Shown piece by piece: positions 25,022 through 32,482 of a stretch of DNA of 64,000 nt (positions are counted from its first letter, which is position 1; the number at the start of each line of letters is the position of its first letter). The DNA lies in NCBI RefSeq assembly GCF_002874535.1, contig NZ_CP025025.1:246001-310000 (forward strand). The letters run 5' to 3'. Under the pieces are notes generated by a model. The model saw only the letters and a list, made by a program, of their open reading frames with translations. It was not told the origin of the DNA and ran no database searches. This DNA is from Mesobacillus jeotgali (lineage in GTDB: Bacteria; Bacillota; Bacilli; Bacillales; Cytobacillaceae). The position numbers were made by a program, and so were the translations under genes.

Positions 25022-25118
25022 TTGACACAAAAATGGATTTCATGTTAAATTTATCTCGAATTAAAAATAAATGAATTAAAGATAAATTTTTTTAAATAAA
25101 TATCTCGAAATCGAGATA
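25022..25118 (+). promoter_or_regulatory. yceI-mhqR promoter with three MhqR-type sites
   Basis: TTGACA (25022-25027), 17 bp, TTAAAT (25045-25050). A split site, TATCTCGAATT (25052-25062) and AATTAAAGATA (25074-25084), starts at about +1; TATCTCGAAATCGAGATA (25101-25118) is a near-perfect palindrome just before the ribosome binding site. This matches the published MhqR consensus. Confidence 0.8.
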
Positions 25119-25138
25119 AAAACAGGAGGAATTTTAAA

Positions 25139-25666
25139 ATGGCAAAATGGACAGTGGACCAAAACCACTCAGCAATCGGATTTGAAGTAAAACACATGAT
25201 GGTATCAAAGGTGAAAGGGGGATTTGAATCTTACACTGCTGATGTTGAAGCAGCTGATCTAACAGATCTAACAACAGCTTCAATCGCTTTCAAGATTGAT
25301 GTGGCTAGCATCGACACACGCAATGAAGACCGCGATAATCACTTGAAATCAGCAGACTTTTTCGATGTGGAGAATAACCCGACAATCGCTTTCAAATCCA
25401 CAAACATCACGAAAGACGGTGATGACTACAAAGTAACTGGCGATTTAACAATCAAGGATGTAACAAAACCAGTAACTTTTGATGTTGAGTTTGGCGGTAA
25501 AGGCACGAACCCATGGGGTGTAGAAGTTTACGGTTTCGAAGCGGAAACAAAAATCAACCGTGAAGAATTCAATCTTACTTGGAATGCAGCATTAGAAACA
25601 GGCGGCGTCCTAGTAGGGAAAGACATCAAAATCAAAGTGGAATTAGAAGTGAACCCAGCAGCATAA
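25139..25666 (+). CDS. YceI family lipid/isoprenoid-binding protein
   Basis: The 175-residue protein is a typical YceI-type lipocalin-like barrel: 'WTVDQNHSAIGFEVKHMMVS', 'ASIDTRNEDRDNHLKSADFF', 'TGDLTIKDVTKPVTF' and 'ALETGGVLVGKDIKI'. Family members bind polyisoprenoids or quinone-like amphiphiles. No signal peptide is present, so it acts in the cytosol. AGGAGG precedes the ATG. With three MhqR-type sites upstream and mhqR next, it likely helps handle hydrophobic quinones. Confidence 0.92.
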   Translation: MAKWTVDQNHSAIGFEVKHMMVSKVKGGFESYTADVEAADLTDLTTASIAFKIDVASIDTRNEDRDNHLKSADFFDVENNPTIAFKSTNITKDGDDYKVTGDLTIKDVTKPVTFDVEFGGKGTNPWGVEVYGFEAETKINREEFNLTWNAALETGGVLVGKDIKIKVELEVNPAA

Positions 25667-25689
25667 ATCGGTTCAACCCTTAGTGGTTT

Positions 25690-25714
25690 TGCTGGATTCG
25701 TATGGAATCCAGCA
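25690..25714. repeat. 10-bp hairpin between yceI and mhqR
   Basis: TGCTGGATTC-GTATG-GAATCCAGCA is a perfect stem with a 5-base loop, 26 bp before the mhqR start. No T run follows; it may be an mRNA stability or attenuation element between the two genes. Confidence 0.6.
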
Positions 25715-25739
25715 CGACCGATTGGTAAGGAGAATGGAA

Positions 25740-26174
25740 ATGGAACTGCCAAAAATTGAGTTGAAAGCTGTTACCGTCATCATTCGTGCAGCCCAGGCTA
25801 TTCAAGAAGTGATTCGAAAAGATGCAGCGAAGTTTGGATTGAATCCAACGGAATTCTCTGTGTTGGAGCTTTTGTACCATAGAGGGGAACAGCCTATTCA
25901 GGTAATTGGAAAAAAGGTTCTTATATCAAGCGGCAGTATTACTTATGTGGTCGATAAGCTTGAGCAAAAAAACTATGTGAAACGCAGGGGATGCCCGGAG
26001 GACAGGCGCGTAACCTATGCGGTTATAACGACTGAGGGGAAAGCATTGATGGATGATATTTTCCCGCAGCATGAATTTGAAATGAGCAAGGTTTTCGATG
26101 GCTTGAATGCCGACGAGGTCAATCAGACCATTTCTCTATTAAAAAGAATCGGTTACCGGGCGAAAAACTGTTAA
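25740..26174 (+). CDS. mhqR: MarR family regulator MhqR
   Basis: The 144-residue MarR protein matches MhqR, repressor of hydroquinone-resistance genes in B. subtilis (145 residues): winged helix with 'NPTEFSVLELLYHRGEQPIQ', 'SSGSITYVVDKLEQKNYVKR' and wing 'CPEDRRVTYAVITTEGK'. The operator TATCTCGAATTCGAGATA occurs several times around it. ATG 25740 is 7 bases after TAAGGAG. Because it follows yceI, read-through from the yceI promoter would give autoregulation. Cysteines are at about 100 and at the C-terminal residue. Confidence 0.9.
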   Translation: MELPKIELKAVTVIIRAAQAIQEVIRKDAAKFGLNPTEFSVLELLYHRGEQPIQVIGKKVLISSGSITYVVDKLEQKNYVKRRGCPEDRRVTYAVITTEGKALMDDIFPQHEFEMSKVFDGLNADEVNQTISLLKRIGYRAKNC

Positions 26175-26195
26175 AATAAAGTTTTTTAATTTTAA

Positions 26196-26213
26196 TATCT
26201 CGAATTCGAGATA
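26196..26213. promoter_or_regulatory. Perfect MhqR operator before the dioxygenase operon
   Basis: TATCTCGAATTCGAGATA is fully palindromic and equals the MhqR consensus. It lies 21 bp before the doxX start codon and probably overlaps the promoter or transcription start. Confidence 0.85.
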
Positions 26214-26233
26214 AATTCAGGAGGAAAATTATA

Positions 26234-26632
26234 ATGATGGATTTAGGTTTGTTAATCATAAGATTGGTGATTGGTATTTTGTTTATTGGACATGGTGCAC
26301 AAAAGCTGTTTGGCTGGTTTGGAGGGTATGGCTTAAAGGGAACGGGTGGCTGGTTTGACTCGATTGGCATGAAGCCAGGTGTGACGATGGCGCTTTTGGC
26401 AGGATTAGCAGAATTGCTCGGGGGAATATTATTAGCTGTAGGACTGTTAACCCCACTTGCAGCCCTGATGATTGCAGGAACTATGCTGATGGCGATTATT
26501 AAGGTCCATGCACCAAATGGTTTGTGGTCCACTTCGAATGGCTATGAATATAACTTGACGTTGATGGCTGTAGCTATTGGATTAGCGCTGATTGGTCCTG
26601 GTAAATACGCTATAGATGCGATGTTATTCTAA
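26234..26632 (+). CDS. mhqP: DoxX family membrane protein (MhqP/CatD-like)
   Basis: The 132-residue protein has four membrane helices and the DoxX pattern 'LIIRLVIGILFIGHGAQKLF', 'GWFDSIGMKPG' and 'LAGLAELLGGILLAVGLLTP'. In B. subtilis MhqP and CatD are DoxX proteins partnered with ring-cleaving dioxygenases in quinone resistance. AGGAGG lies 8 bases before ATG. First gene of the operon behind the perfect MhqR site at 26196; mhqO follows after 39 bp. Confidence 0.88.
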   Translation: MMDLGLLIIRLVIGILFIGHGAQKLFGWFGGYGLKGTGGWFDSIGMKPGVTMALLAGLAELLGGILLAVGLLTPLAALMIAGTMLMAIIKVHAPNGLWSTSNGYEYNLTLMAVAIGLALIGPGKYAIDAMLF

Positions 26633-26634
26633 TT

Positions 26635-26652
26635 TATCTTGAAATCAAGATT
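26635..26652. promoter_or_regulatory. Degenerate MhqR-type site inside the operon
   Basis: TATCTTGAAATCAAGATT is a near-palindrome matching the MhqR consensus in most positions, immediately after the doxX stop and 20 bp before the dioxygenase start. Confidence 0.6.
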
Positions 26653-26671
26653 TTGAATAGGAGCGAAAATA

Positions 26672-27610
26672 ATGAGTAAAAAGACAATGGGAATTCACCA
26701 TATTACCGCAATTGTTGGCTATCCTCAGGAAAACGTCGATTTCTACGCTGGTGTATTGGGTTTGCGTATGGTAAAGCAAACGGTTAACTTTGATGATCCC
26801 CAAACCTACCATCTTTATTTCGGGAACGAGGGCGGAAAGCCGGGAACGATCATTACTTTCTTTCCATGGGCAGGAGCAAGCCAGGGAGTCGTTGGTGACG
26901 GCCAGGTAGGAGTGACATCCTATGTAGTGCCAAAGGGTGCGATGGATTTTTGGAAAAAGCGTCTGGAAAAATTCAATGTATCTTTTACAACGATGGAACG
27001 TTTTGGGGAACAATATTTAGAATTTGATGATCCTCATGGACTTCATCTGGAGATTGTTGAAAGAGAAGAAGGCGAAACCAATGATTGGAGCTTTGGTGAG
27101 GTAACACCTGATGTTGCGATTAAAGGATTCGGGGGAGCAACTCTATTATCCACCAAGCCGGAAAAAACGGCTGAACTGCTGGAAAAAGTAATGGGCCTTG
27201 AGCTTGTAAGCAAAGAAGGAGATTTCATCCGCTTCCGTTCTTCAGCAGATATCGGAAATGTTATTGACCTGAAGTTGACCACAATTGGACGCGGTGTGAT
27301 GGGTGTTGGAACGGTTCATCACATTGCTTGGAGAGCTGTCGATGACGAGGACCAACTCGATTGGCAGAAATACGTGGCAGGCAATGGATATGGTGTCACT
27401 CCTGTACAGGACAGAAATTACTTCAACGCGATTTATTTCAGAGAGCATGGAGAAATCCTGTTTGAAATTGCGACCGATCCTCCGGGATTTGCGCATGATG
27501 AATCTCAGGAAACAATGGGTGAAAAATTAATGCTGCCTGAGCAATACGAACAGTATCGCGGCCAGATTGAGAGAGGACTAATCCCGATTGAAGTTAGAAA
27601 GTTGGATTGA
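26672..27610 (+). CDS. mhqO: Ring-cleaving dioxygenase, VOC superfamily (MhqO-like)
   Basis: The 312-residue protein has two VOC (glyoxalase/extradiol dioxygenase) modules: N-terminal 'GIHHITAIVGYPQENVDFYA' with a metal-ligand histidine, 'YHLYFGNEGGKPG' and 'LEFDDPHGLHLEIVE'; second module around 'GVGTVHHIAWRAVDDEDQ' and 'EHGEILFEIATDPPGF' supplying further H and E ligands. MhqO/MhqA/MhqE cleave (methyl)hydroquinone-type rings using iron. TAGGAGCG precedes the ATG. It sits in the operon with doxX, a flavin reductase, a paralogous dioxygenase and a hydrolase. Confidence 0.9.
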   Translation: MSKKTMGIHHITAIVGYPQENVDFYAGVLGLRMVKQTVNFDDPQTYHLYFGNEGGKPGTIITFFPWAGASQGVVGDGQVGVTSYVVPKGAMDFWKKRLEKFNVSFTTMERFGEQYLEFDDPHGLHLEIVEREEGETNDWSFGEVTPDVAIKGFGGATLLSTKPEKTAELLEKVMGLELVSKEGDFIRFRSSADIGNVIDLKLTTIGRGVMGVGTVHHIAWRAVDDEDQLDWQKYVAGNGYGVTPVQDRNYFNAIYFREHGEILFEIATDPPGFAHDESQETMGEKLMLPEQYEQYRGQIERGLIPIEVRKLD

Positions 27611-27634
27611 ATCTAATCAGAAAGGATGATGGCT

Positions 27635-28243
27635 ATGCTTTCGATTGACCCTGCCAGTCTTTCCGAGAGGGACAACTATAAATTCCTGATTGGTAGCATC
27701 ATTCCCAGGCCGATTGCCTTCGTCACGACCATTTCGAAGGATGGTATAGTGAATGGAGCGCCATTTAGCTACTTTAATATTGTTTCATCCAATCCGCCGA
27801 TGGTCTCCTTATCCATTCAGCGGTCAGGCGGTAACCAGAAGGATACAGCAAGGAACATCCTTGAATCAGGAGAGTTTGTCGTCCATATCGTTGACGAGCA
27901 CAATGATGAAAAAATAAACCAGACTGCCGCCAGCCTTGCTCCTGACCAGAGCGAGGTGGAGTTGGCCAAGTTAACTTTGATTGACAGCGTGAAACTTTCT
28001 GTACCTGGTGTGAAGGAAGCGAAAATCAGGATGGAATGTGTGCTGGAGCAGGCGCTGGAATTAGGCGGCGGAGAGATGCCGGGCTGTGATTTCATCATCG
28101 GTAAAATCATTCAGTTCCATATAGAGGAAGGCATTTATGAGAATGGAAGGATTGATCCGGTAGGACTGGCTGCTGTAAGCAGACTGGCTGGAAACAATTA
28201 CGCGAAAATCGGAGAGATTTTTGAAATCGAAAGGCCGAAATAG
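27635..28243 (+). CDS. Flavin reductase family protein (FMN-binding split barrel)
   Basis: The 202-residue protein belongs to the flavin-reductase-like family: 'DNYKFLIGSIIPRPIAFVTT', 'NGAPFSYFNIVSSNPPMVSLS', 'KDTARNILESGEFVVHIV' and 'RIDPVGLAAVSRLAGNNYAK' are strongly conserved in this group. It probably binds FMN and supplies reduced flavin or reduces a substrate directly. Its place between two ring-cleaving dioxygenases suggests work on a quinone intermediate. ATG 27635 is 8 bases after AAAGGA; two upstream in-frame ATGs (27626, 27629) are closer than usual. Confidence 0.88.
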   Translation: MLSIDPASLSERDNYKFLIGSIIPRPIAFVTTISKDGIVNGAPFSYFNIVSSNPPMVSLSIQRSGGNQKDTARNILESGEFVVHIVDEHNDEKINQTAASLAPDQSEVELAKLTLIDSVKLSVPGVKEAKIRMECVLEQALELGGGEMPGCDFIIGKIIQFHIEEGIYENGRIDPVGLAAVSRLAGNNYAKIGEIFEIERPK

Positions 28244-28272
28244 ATTACCATCGAAGAAAGGGTGAAGGATGA

Positions 28273-29220
28273 ATGCAGGAGACTTCTGGTATCCACCATA
28301 TTACGGCAATGGTAAACGATGCGCAAAGGAATATTGATTTTTATGCAGGCGTACTTGGGTTAAGACTTGTGAAGAAAACAATCAACTATGACCGCCCTGA
28401 AGTGTACCATCTTTATTTTGGCAACGAATCCGGGGATCCAGGAACAGCCATCACCTTTTTTCCATGGGCTAACCAGCTGAAAGGCCGAATTGGCACGGGA
28501 CAGGTCGGGGTGACCAGCTATGTTATTCCTGAGGGAACCCTTCCTTTTTGGAAAGAACGGTTGAATCGGTTTGGTGTAAGGTTCATCCAGAATGTCCGAT
28601 ATGGCGAAAGCTATTTGCAGTTCCAGGACCCGGACGGACTTGAAATCGAGCTGGTCGAACGAAATGAAGGGCCAACCAATACCTGGAGCTTCGGAGGAGT
28701 TACTCCTGATGTCGCGATAAAAGGGTTTGGCGGGGCTACATTGATTTCGGCACAGCCTCATAAAACGGCAGAGGTCCTGGAGGATATCCTCGGATTAGAG
28801 AACATTGGCCAGGAAGAAAGCTTCCTTAGATTCAAATCTGCAGCTGAGATTGGCAATACCATCGATATCAAGCTCACTCCATCCGTCCGTGGATTAATGG
28901 GAGCAGGAACCGTTCACCATATTGCATGGAGAGCGAAGGATGAAGAAGATCATAAAAGGTGGAGAGCACTTCTCCTGGAGAAAGGCTATTATCCAACTGA
29001 GATCCTCGACCGCAACTACTTCAAAGCACTTTATTTTCACGAAGGCGGTGGCATTCTGTTTGAAATATCGACCGATTCACCAGGTTTTGCAGTAGATGAA
29101 CCAATTAGTGAACTCGGTGAAAAACTGATGCTGCCATCGTGGCTGGAGCCAAAACGTGAAGAATTAGAAGACCTGCTGCCAAAGGTAGAAGCTCGTATTT
29201 TGGAAGGAGATAAAGAATGA
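28273..29220 (+). CDS. Ring-cleaving dioxygenase, VOC superfamily (second paralogue, MhqA/MhqE-like)
   Basis: The 315-residue protein is a paralogue of the one at 26672: 'GIHHITAMVNDAQRNIDFYA', 'YHLYFGNESGDPG', 'LQFQDPDGLEIELVE', then 'GAGTVHHIAWRAKDEEDH' and 'EGGGILFEISTDSPGF'. The H and E metal ligands are kept in both. In B. subtilis mhqE and mhqD form an operon; here the stop overlaps the start of a MhqD-like hydrolase gene by four bases (ATGA), so this copy probably plays the MhqE part. Confidence 0.9.
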   Translation: MQETSGIHHITAMVNDAQRNIDFYAGVLGLRLVKKTINYDRPEVYHLYFGNESGDPGTAITFFPWANQLKGRIGTGQVGVTSYVIPEGTLPFWKERLNRFGVRFIQNVRYGESYLQFQDPDGLEIELVERNEGPTNTWSFGGVTPDVAIKGFGGATLISAQPHKTAEVLEDILGLENIGQEESFLRFKSAAEIGNTIDIKLTPSVRGLMGAGTVHHIAWRAKDEEDHKRWRALLLEKGYYPTEILDRNYFKALYFHEGGGILFEISTDSPGFAVDEPISELGEKLMLPSWLEPKREELEDLLPKVEARILEGDKE

Positions 29221-29822
29221 AACATATATTCAATAAGGGAAAAGTCCCGACAAAACCAACATTGTTATTGCTTCATGGCACAGGAGGCAATGAATTAGAC
29301 CTGCTGCCTCTTGCCGGGATGATCGATGATGATGCATCTGTATTGAGTGTCCGCGGGAATGTATTGGAAAACAGAATGCCAAGATTTTTCCGCAGATTGG
29401 CAGAAGGTGTTTTCGATGAACAGGACCTTATTTTCCGAACGAAGGAATTGAATGAGTTCCTTGATGAAGCAGCAGAAAAGTATGGCTTTGACCGCGACAA
29501 TGTGGTTGCCGTAGGCTATTCAAATGGAGCGAATATCGCAGCAAGCCTGCTTTTCCATTATCAAAACTCATTGAAGGGAGCAATCCTGCATCACCCAATG
29601 GTACCGAGAAGAGGCATTGACCTGCCAGAACTGACAGGAACACCGGTATTCATTGCCGCTGGAACAAACGACCCAATCTGCTCGCCACAGGAATCCGAAG
29701 AGCTAAAATCTTTACTGGAAAAAGCCAGTGCGGATGTAGAACTTCATTGGGAGAATAGAGGGCATCAGTTGACCCGCGAGGAAGTCGAAGCAGCGGCTAA
29801 GTGGTATCAGGGGAGATTTTAA
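29217..29822 (+). CDS. mhqD: Alpha/beta hydrolase, MhqD-like carboxylesterase
   Basis: The 201-residue serine hydrolase shows 'LLLLHGTGGNELDLLPL' (oxyanion hole), nucleophile elbow 'VGYSNGANIAASLLF' (Ser about 103), 'AAGTNDPI' with the acid, and 'ENRGHQLTREE' with the catalytic histidine. It matches MhqD of the phospholipase/carboxylesterase family, induced by quinones in B. subtilis. Translation is coupled to the upstream dioxygenase by ATGA overlap. Last gene of the MhqR-controlled operon. Confidence 0.92.
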   Translation: MKHIFNKGKVPTKPTLLLLHGTGGNELDLLPLAGMIDDDASVLSVRGNVLENRMPRFFRRLAEGVFDEQDLIFRTKELNEFLDEAAEKYGFDRDNVVAVGYSNGANIAASLLFHYQNSLKGAILHHPMVPRRGIDLPELTGTPVFIAAGTNDPICSPQESEELKSLLEKASADVELHWENRGHQLTREEVEAAAKWYQGRF

Positions 29823-29836
29823 TAGTAAATAGAGGG

Positions 29837-29868
29837 AGAGGGCGGTTCCTGATAGGGACCGTCCTTCT
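29837..29868 (+). terminator. Hairpin of the GGGAC family, likely terminator
   Basis: GGGCGGTTCC-TGATA-GGGACCGTCC followed by TTCTT, 15 bases after the mhqD stop. Another GTCC/GTCTC-rich stretch lies near 29935-29970. Confidence 0.6.
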
Positions 29869-30029
29869 TAATGGGGAAATAAAGAATCTTAGGTCCTTAG
29901 TGAATTATTAAAAAAAGATATGAGATAGCAGCACGGTCGGACTGTCCTTTTGTCTCGATTGAGGCTGTCAGGAGTTGTGATTTTATTAGCCGAGGGGATA
30001 AAATAGGGATAAAACTAGGAGGCAATGCA

Positions 30030-30752
30030 GTGCTAATTGGTCATATCAGAGAAATAGTTCGGCATCCTGTTAAATCCTTTTATGGAGAGAGCGTCGAGAA
30101 AACAAAGGTTATGGATTATGGAGTGTACGGAGACCGCAGTCATACGATCCATGACCAAACAAGGCCAGGGGAATTTTTAACGATTACGCAGTTCCCTGAG
30201 ATGGCTCGATACAAGGCAAGGTTTATGGGACAAGAAGAGATGGAAGAGTACCCTAAAGTCGAAATCGTGACACCTGAGGGGAAAGTGCTTGATTGGGGCG
30301 ATAAGGAATTGGAGAAAGAAATACAAGCAAAATCGGGAAGGGAAATATCTTTTGCTTCATACCGACCTTCATACGTCCCTCTAGGCGCAATTGAAGAAGA
30401 GCATATTCAACTGGTTACTGACGCTTCACTACAGGGTTTGGAACAGATTTGGGGCAAAGAGATTGATTATAGGCGTTTTCGCCCCAATTTACTCATTTCA
30501 TTAAAAGATCACAAACCTTTTATCGAAGAAGAATGGTTTGGGAGACGACTGACAATTGGCAATGAAGTGGCACTGGAAGTGAAAAGGCATTGTGAAAGAT
30601 GCATGATCATTACCGTTGATCCCGAAAATGCAAAAAGGGATTCATCATTGCTTAAAGCGGTTGCGGAAGAAAGAAATAATCATTTCGGCGTGTATGCTGC
30701 TGTCATAAAAACAGGTGAAATCAATGTTGGAGATGAAGTCCATCTTGAATAG
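30030..30752 (+). CDS. MOSC domain protein
   Basis: The 240-residue protein has an N-terminal MOSC_N beta barrel ('REIVRHPVKSFYGESVEK', 'YGVYGDRSHTIHD') and a MOSC domain with 'RRFRPNLLISLKDHKPFIEE' and the conserved 'RHCERCMIITVDPENAKRD' cysteine region. MOSC proteins carry sulfur or molybdenum cofactor chemistry, for example YiiM, YcbX and mARC, which reduce N-hydroxylated bases. The GTG start is preceded by AGGAGG. Monocistronic, convergent with the permease gene. Confidence 0.9.
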   Translation: MLIGHIREIVRHPVKSFYGESVEKTKVMDYGVYGDRSHTIHDQTRPGEFLTITQFPEMARYKARFMGQEEMEEYPKVEIVTPEGKVLDWGDKELEKEIQAKSGREISFASYRPSYVPLGAIEEEHIQLVTDASLQGLEQIWGKEIDYRRFRPNLLISLKDHKPFIEEEWFGRRLTIGNEVALEVKRHCERCMIITVDPENAKRDSSLLKAVAEERNNHFGVYAAVIKTGEINVGDEVHLE

Positions 30753-30883
30753 TTGGATAGCAGGGACATGCATGGATTTTTCAAGAAAAGGATTCTTAAG
30801 CGGCCGTTTCCAGTGATACAGATGAAATGAAATTCATGACGAGCAATCCTGAAGGCAGGGAATAGTGAAGAATGGATGAATAA

Positions 30884-30928
30884 AAGAAGCACAGGATGCT
30901 GTTTTCAGCGTCCTTTGCTTCTTTTTGT
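30884..30928. terminator. Bidirectional terminator
   Basis: AAGAAGCACAGGATGC pairs with AGCGTCCTTTGCTTCTT with small bulges; A run before, T run after. It separates convergent genes. Confidence 0.8.
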
Positions 30929-30939
30929 CTCCTTAAGTA

Positions 30940-32292
30940 TCAGACGTTATATGCTTCTTCTTTGTTTGTTTCTAATGCTTGTGTGGTTGGTTTTTCTGCT
31001 GGTATGACCAAATTCAGCAGCACGGCTGCCAGTGCACCGACAGTAATTCCAGAAGATAAGATATAGTTAGCCCAGTCCGGCATGCTGTATAGGACTTCTT
31101 TTGGCAAAAGGGTTGCTGCAATGGTTAACAGGATTGGAAGGCCGATGACCATCATGTTGCGGTCGTCAATATTGAGCGGCTGGATCACTTTCATGCCGTT
31201 TGTCACGATCGCCACACAGACGATACCGAAAATTCCGTTGATAACAGGCTCAGGTATGCAAGTGATAGCAGTGGAAAGCTTAGGAATAAGCCCCAAACAT
31301 ACGAGGATTACACCGCTCGCCATAATGGCCAATCTGCTGGCTACACCGGTGATTGCAAGCAATCCTGCGTTAGATGAGTAGCCTGTCATAGGAGTGCTTC
31401 CGAACAGTGCGCCGACAAAGCATCCAAGTCCTTCACCAACAGAAGCGCGGTTAAGGCGCTTTTCATCAAGCTCTTTTCCTGTAACCGTAGAAACGACGAA
31501 CCATGTACCTGTTGTTTCAATCAAGATAATTAAGTAAACAAACACAATGGTAATAATGGCACTTACATCAAAAATAGGTTTTCCGAATGGAAATAGTGTT
31601 GGCAAGGAGAACCAGCTTGCACTTTTAACCGGCGAGAAGTCTACTCCGCCAAAGAAGCTTGCGGCAACTGTTCCGGCGATAATCGCAATAATGACGGAAA
31701 CAAGACGGAAAAATGTTCCGAGCCCATGTCTTTTGCGGCCCAACAGCATACAAATTACCAGGACTCCTGCAGAGATTGCAGCAACAAGGATGTTTTCGCC
31801 GATATTGCCTGGAGAGTGGTAAATGTTATTTAGACCGATAGGCATTAACGCAATCCCGACAATGATGATCACTGTACCGCCTACAAGTGGAGGGATGATC
31901 TTCCGGACTGCTTTTGCGAACCACTTTAATGGGTAGCCTAGAAGAGCAATGATAATCGCGCCCGGTATCAGACTTCCGGCTATGGCGCCGAGGCCCAGCT
32001 TTCCTCCAATGGCCGCGATGGCTCCGATTGGAACATAAGACGGTCCTTGTACAACAGGCAGTTTAATTCCTGCGCCAGTTTGGATCAGTGTAGCAATCCC
32101 AGTGGCTAAGAAGCACATCTGAATGAAAAAAGAGGTGTTTTCGGTGCTTAATGCTAAAAGCCCAGCAATAATGATTGGTGCTATGTATAAATCCATTGCC
32201 AGTACATGCTGTAAGCCTAATACAAATGCTTTGCTGTAGCTGATCTTATCATCGACACCAATGATAATGTTATTATCCTGTTTCCTGTCCAA
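30940..32292 (-). CDS. Purine-type nucleobase:cation symporter, NCS2 family
   Basis: The 450-residue protein has about 14 membrane segments and NCS2 signatures: 'LGLQHVLAMDLYIAP' (QH motif), 'LPVVQGPSYVPIGAIAAIGG', 'SVGEGLGCFVGALFGSTPMT' and 'GYSSNAGLLAITGVASR'. It is closer to the xanthine/uric acid branch (PbuX, PucJ/K, UapA) than to uracil permeases. The TTG start follows AAGGGGGAAG. Upstream, a PurBox-like inverted pair (32374-32417) is shared with a divergent Rieske oxygenase gene, so both may respond to purine supply. Confidence 0.88.
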   Translation of the reverse strand: MDRKQDNNIIIGVDDKISYSKAFVLGLQHVLAMDLYIAPIIIAGLLALSTENTSFFIQMCFLATGIATLIQTGAGIKLPVVQGPSYVPIGAIAAIGGKLGLGAIAGSLIPGAIIIALLGYPLKWFAKAVRKIIPPLVGGTVIIIVGIALMPIGLNNIYHSPGNIGENILVAAISAGVLVICMLLGRKRHGLGTFFRLVSVIIAIIAGTVAASFFGGVDFSPVKSASWFSLPTLFPFGKPIFDVSAIITIVFVYLIILIETTGTWFVVSTVTGKELDEKRLNRASVGEGLGCFVGALFGSTPMTGYSSNAGLLAITGVASRLAIMASGVILVCLGLIPKLSTAITCIPEPVINGIFGIVCVAIVTNGMKVIQPLNIDDRNMMVIGLPILLTIAATLLPKEVLYSMPDWANYILSSGITVGALAAVLLNLVIPAEKPTTQALETNKEEAYNV

Positions 32293-32373
32293 TCGAGTCT
32301 TCCCCCTTGATTTAATTCGTGTTTTGTTACCTTTTCAACTGGATTATACAAAAATAAATAATAGTTGTATATA

Positions 32374-32417
32374 AAAAACGAATAATTTTATTTTAATATA
32401 TTTTAATGTTCGTATTT
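32374..32417. promoter_or_regulatory. PurBox-like inverted pair between permease and Rieske oxygenase
   Basis: Box 1, AAAAACGAATAAT (32374-32386), and box 2, AATGTTCGTATTT (32405-32417, minus strand AAATACGAACATT), fit the Bacillus PurBox AWWWCCGAACWWT with two and one mismatches. They face each other with an 18-bp gap; the usual gap is 16-17. A nearby TTGGTTGA (32417-32424) recalls the PucR core. Confidence 0.5.
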
Positions 32418-32420
32418 TGG

Positions 32421-32449
32421 TTGACCGATGATTCAATTCCCATTACAAT
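32421..32449 (+). promoter_or_regulatory. SigA promoter of the Rieske oxygenase gene
   Basis: TTGACC, 17-bp spacer, TACAAT. The -35 box lies 4 bp after PurBox-like box 2. The transcript would start about 25 bases before the coding region. Confidence 0.75.
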
Positions 32450-32482
32450 GAAGTCATAAAAATGGATACGGAGGAGAAGGAG

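Noticed and set aside
32293-32460. Possible purine or xanthine riboswitch before the permease gene
   Set aside because: The leader is AT-rich and I could not find the conserved three-way junction elements; the PurBox-like pair explains the region better.
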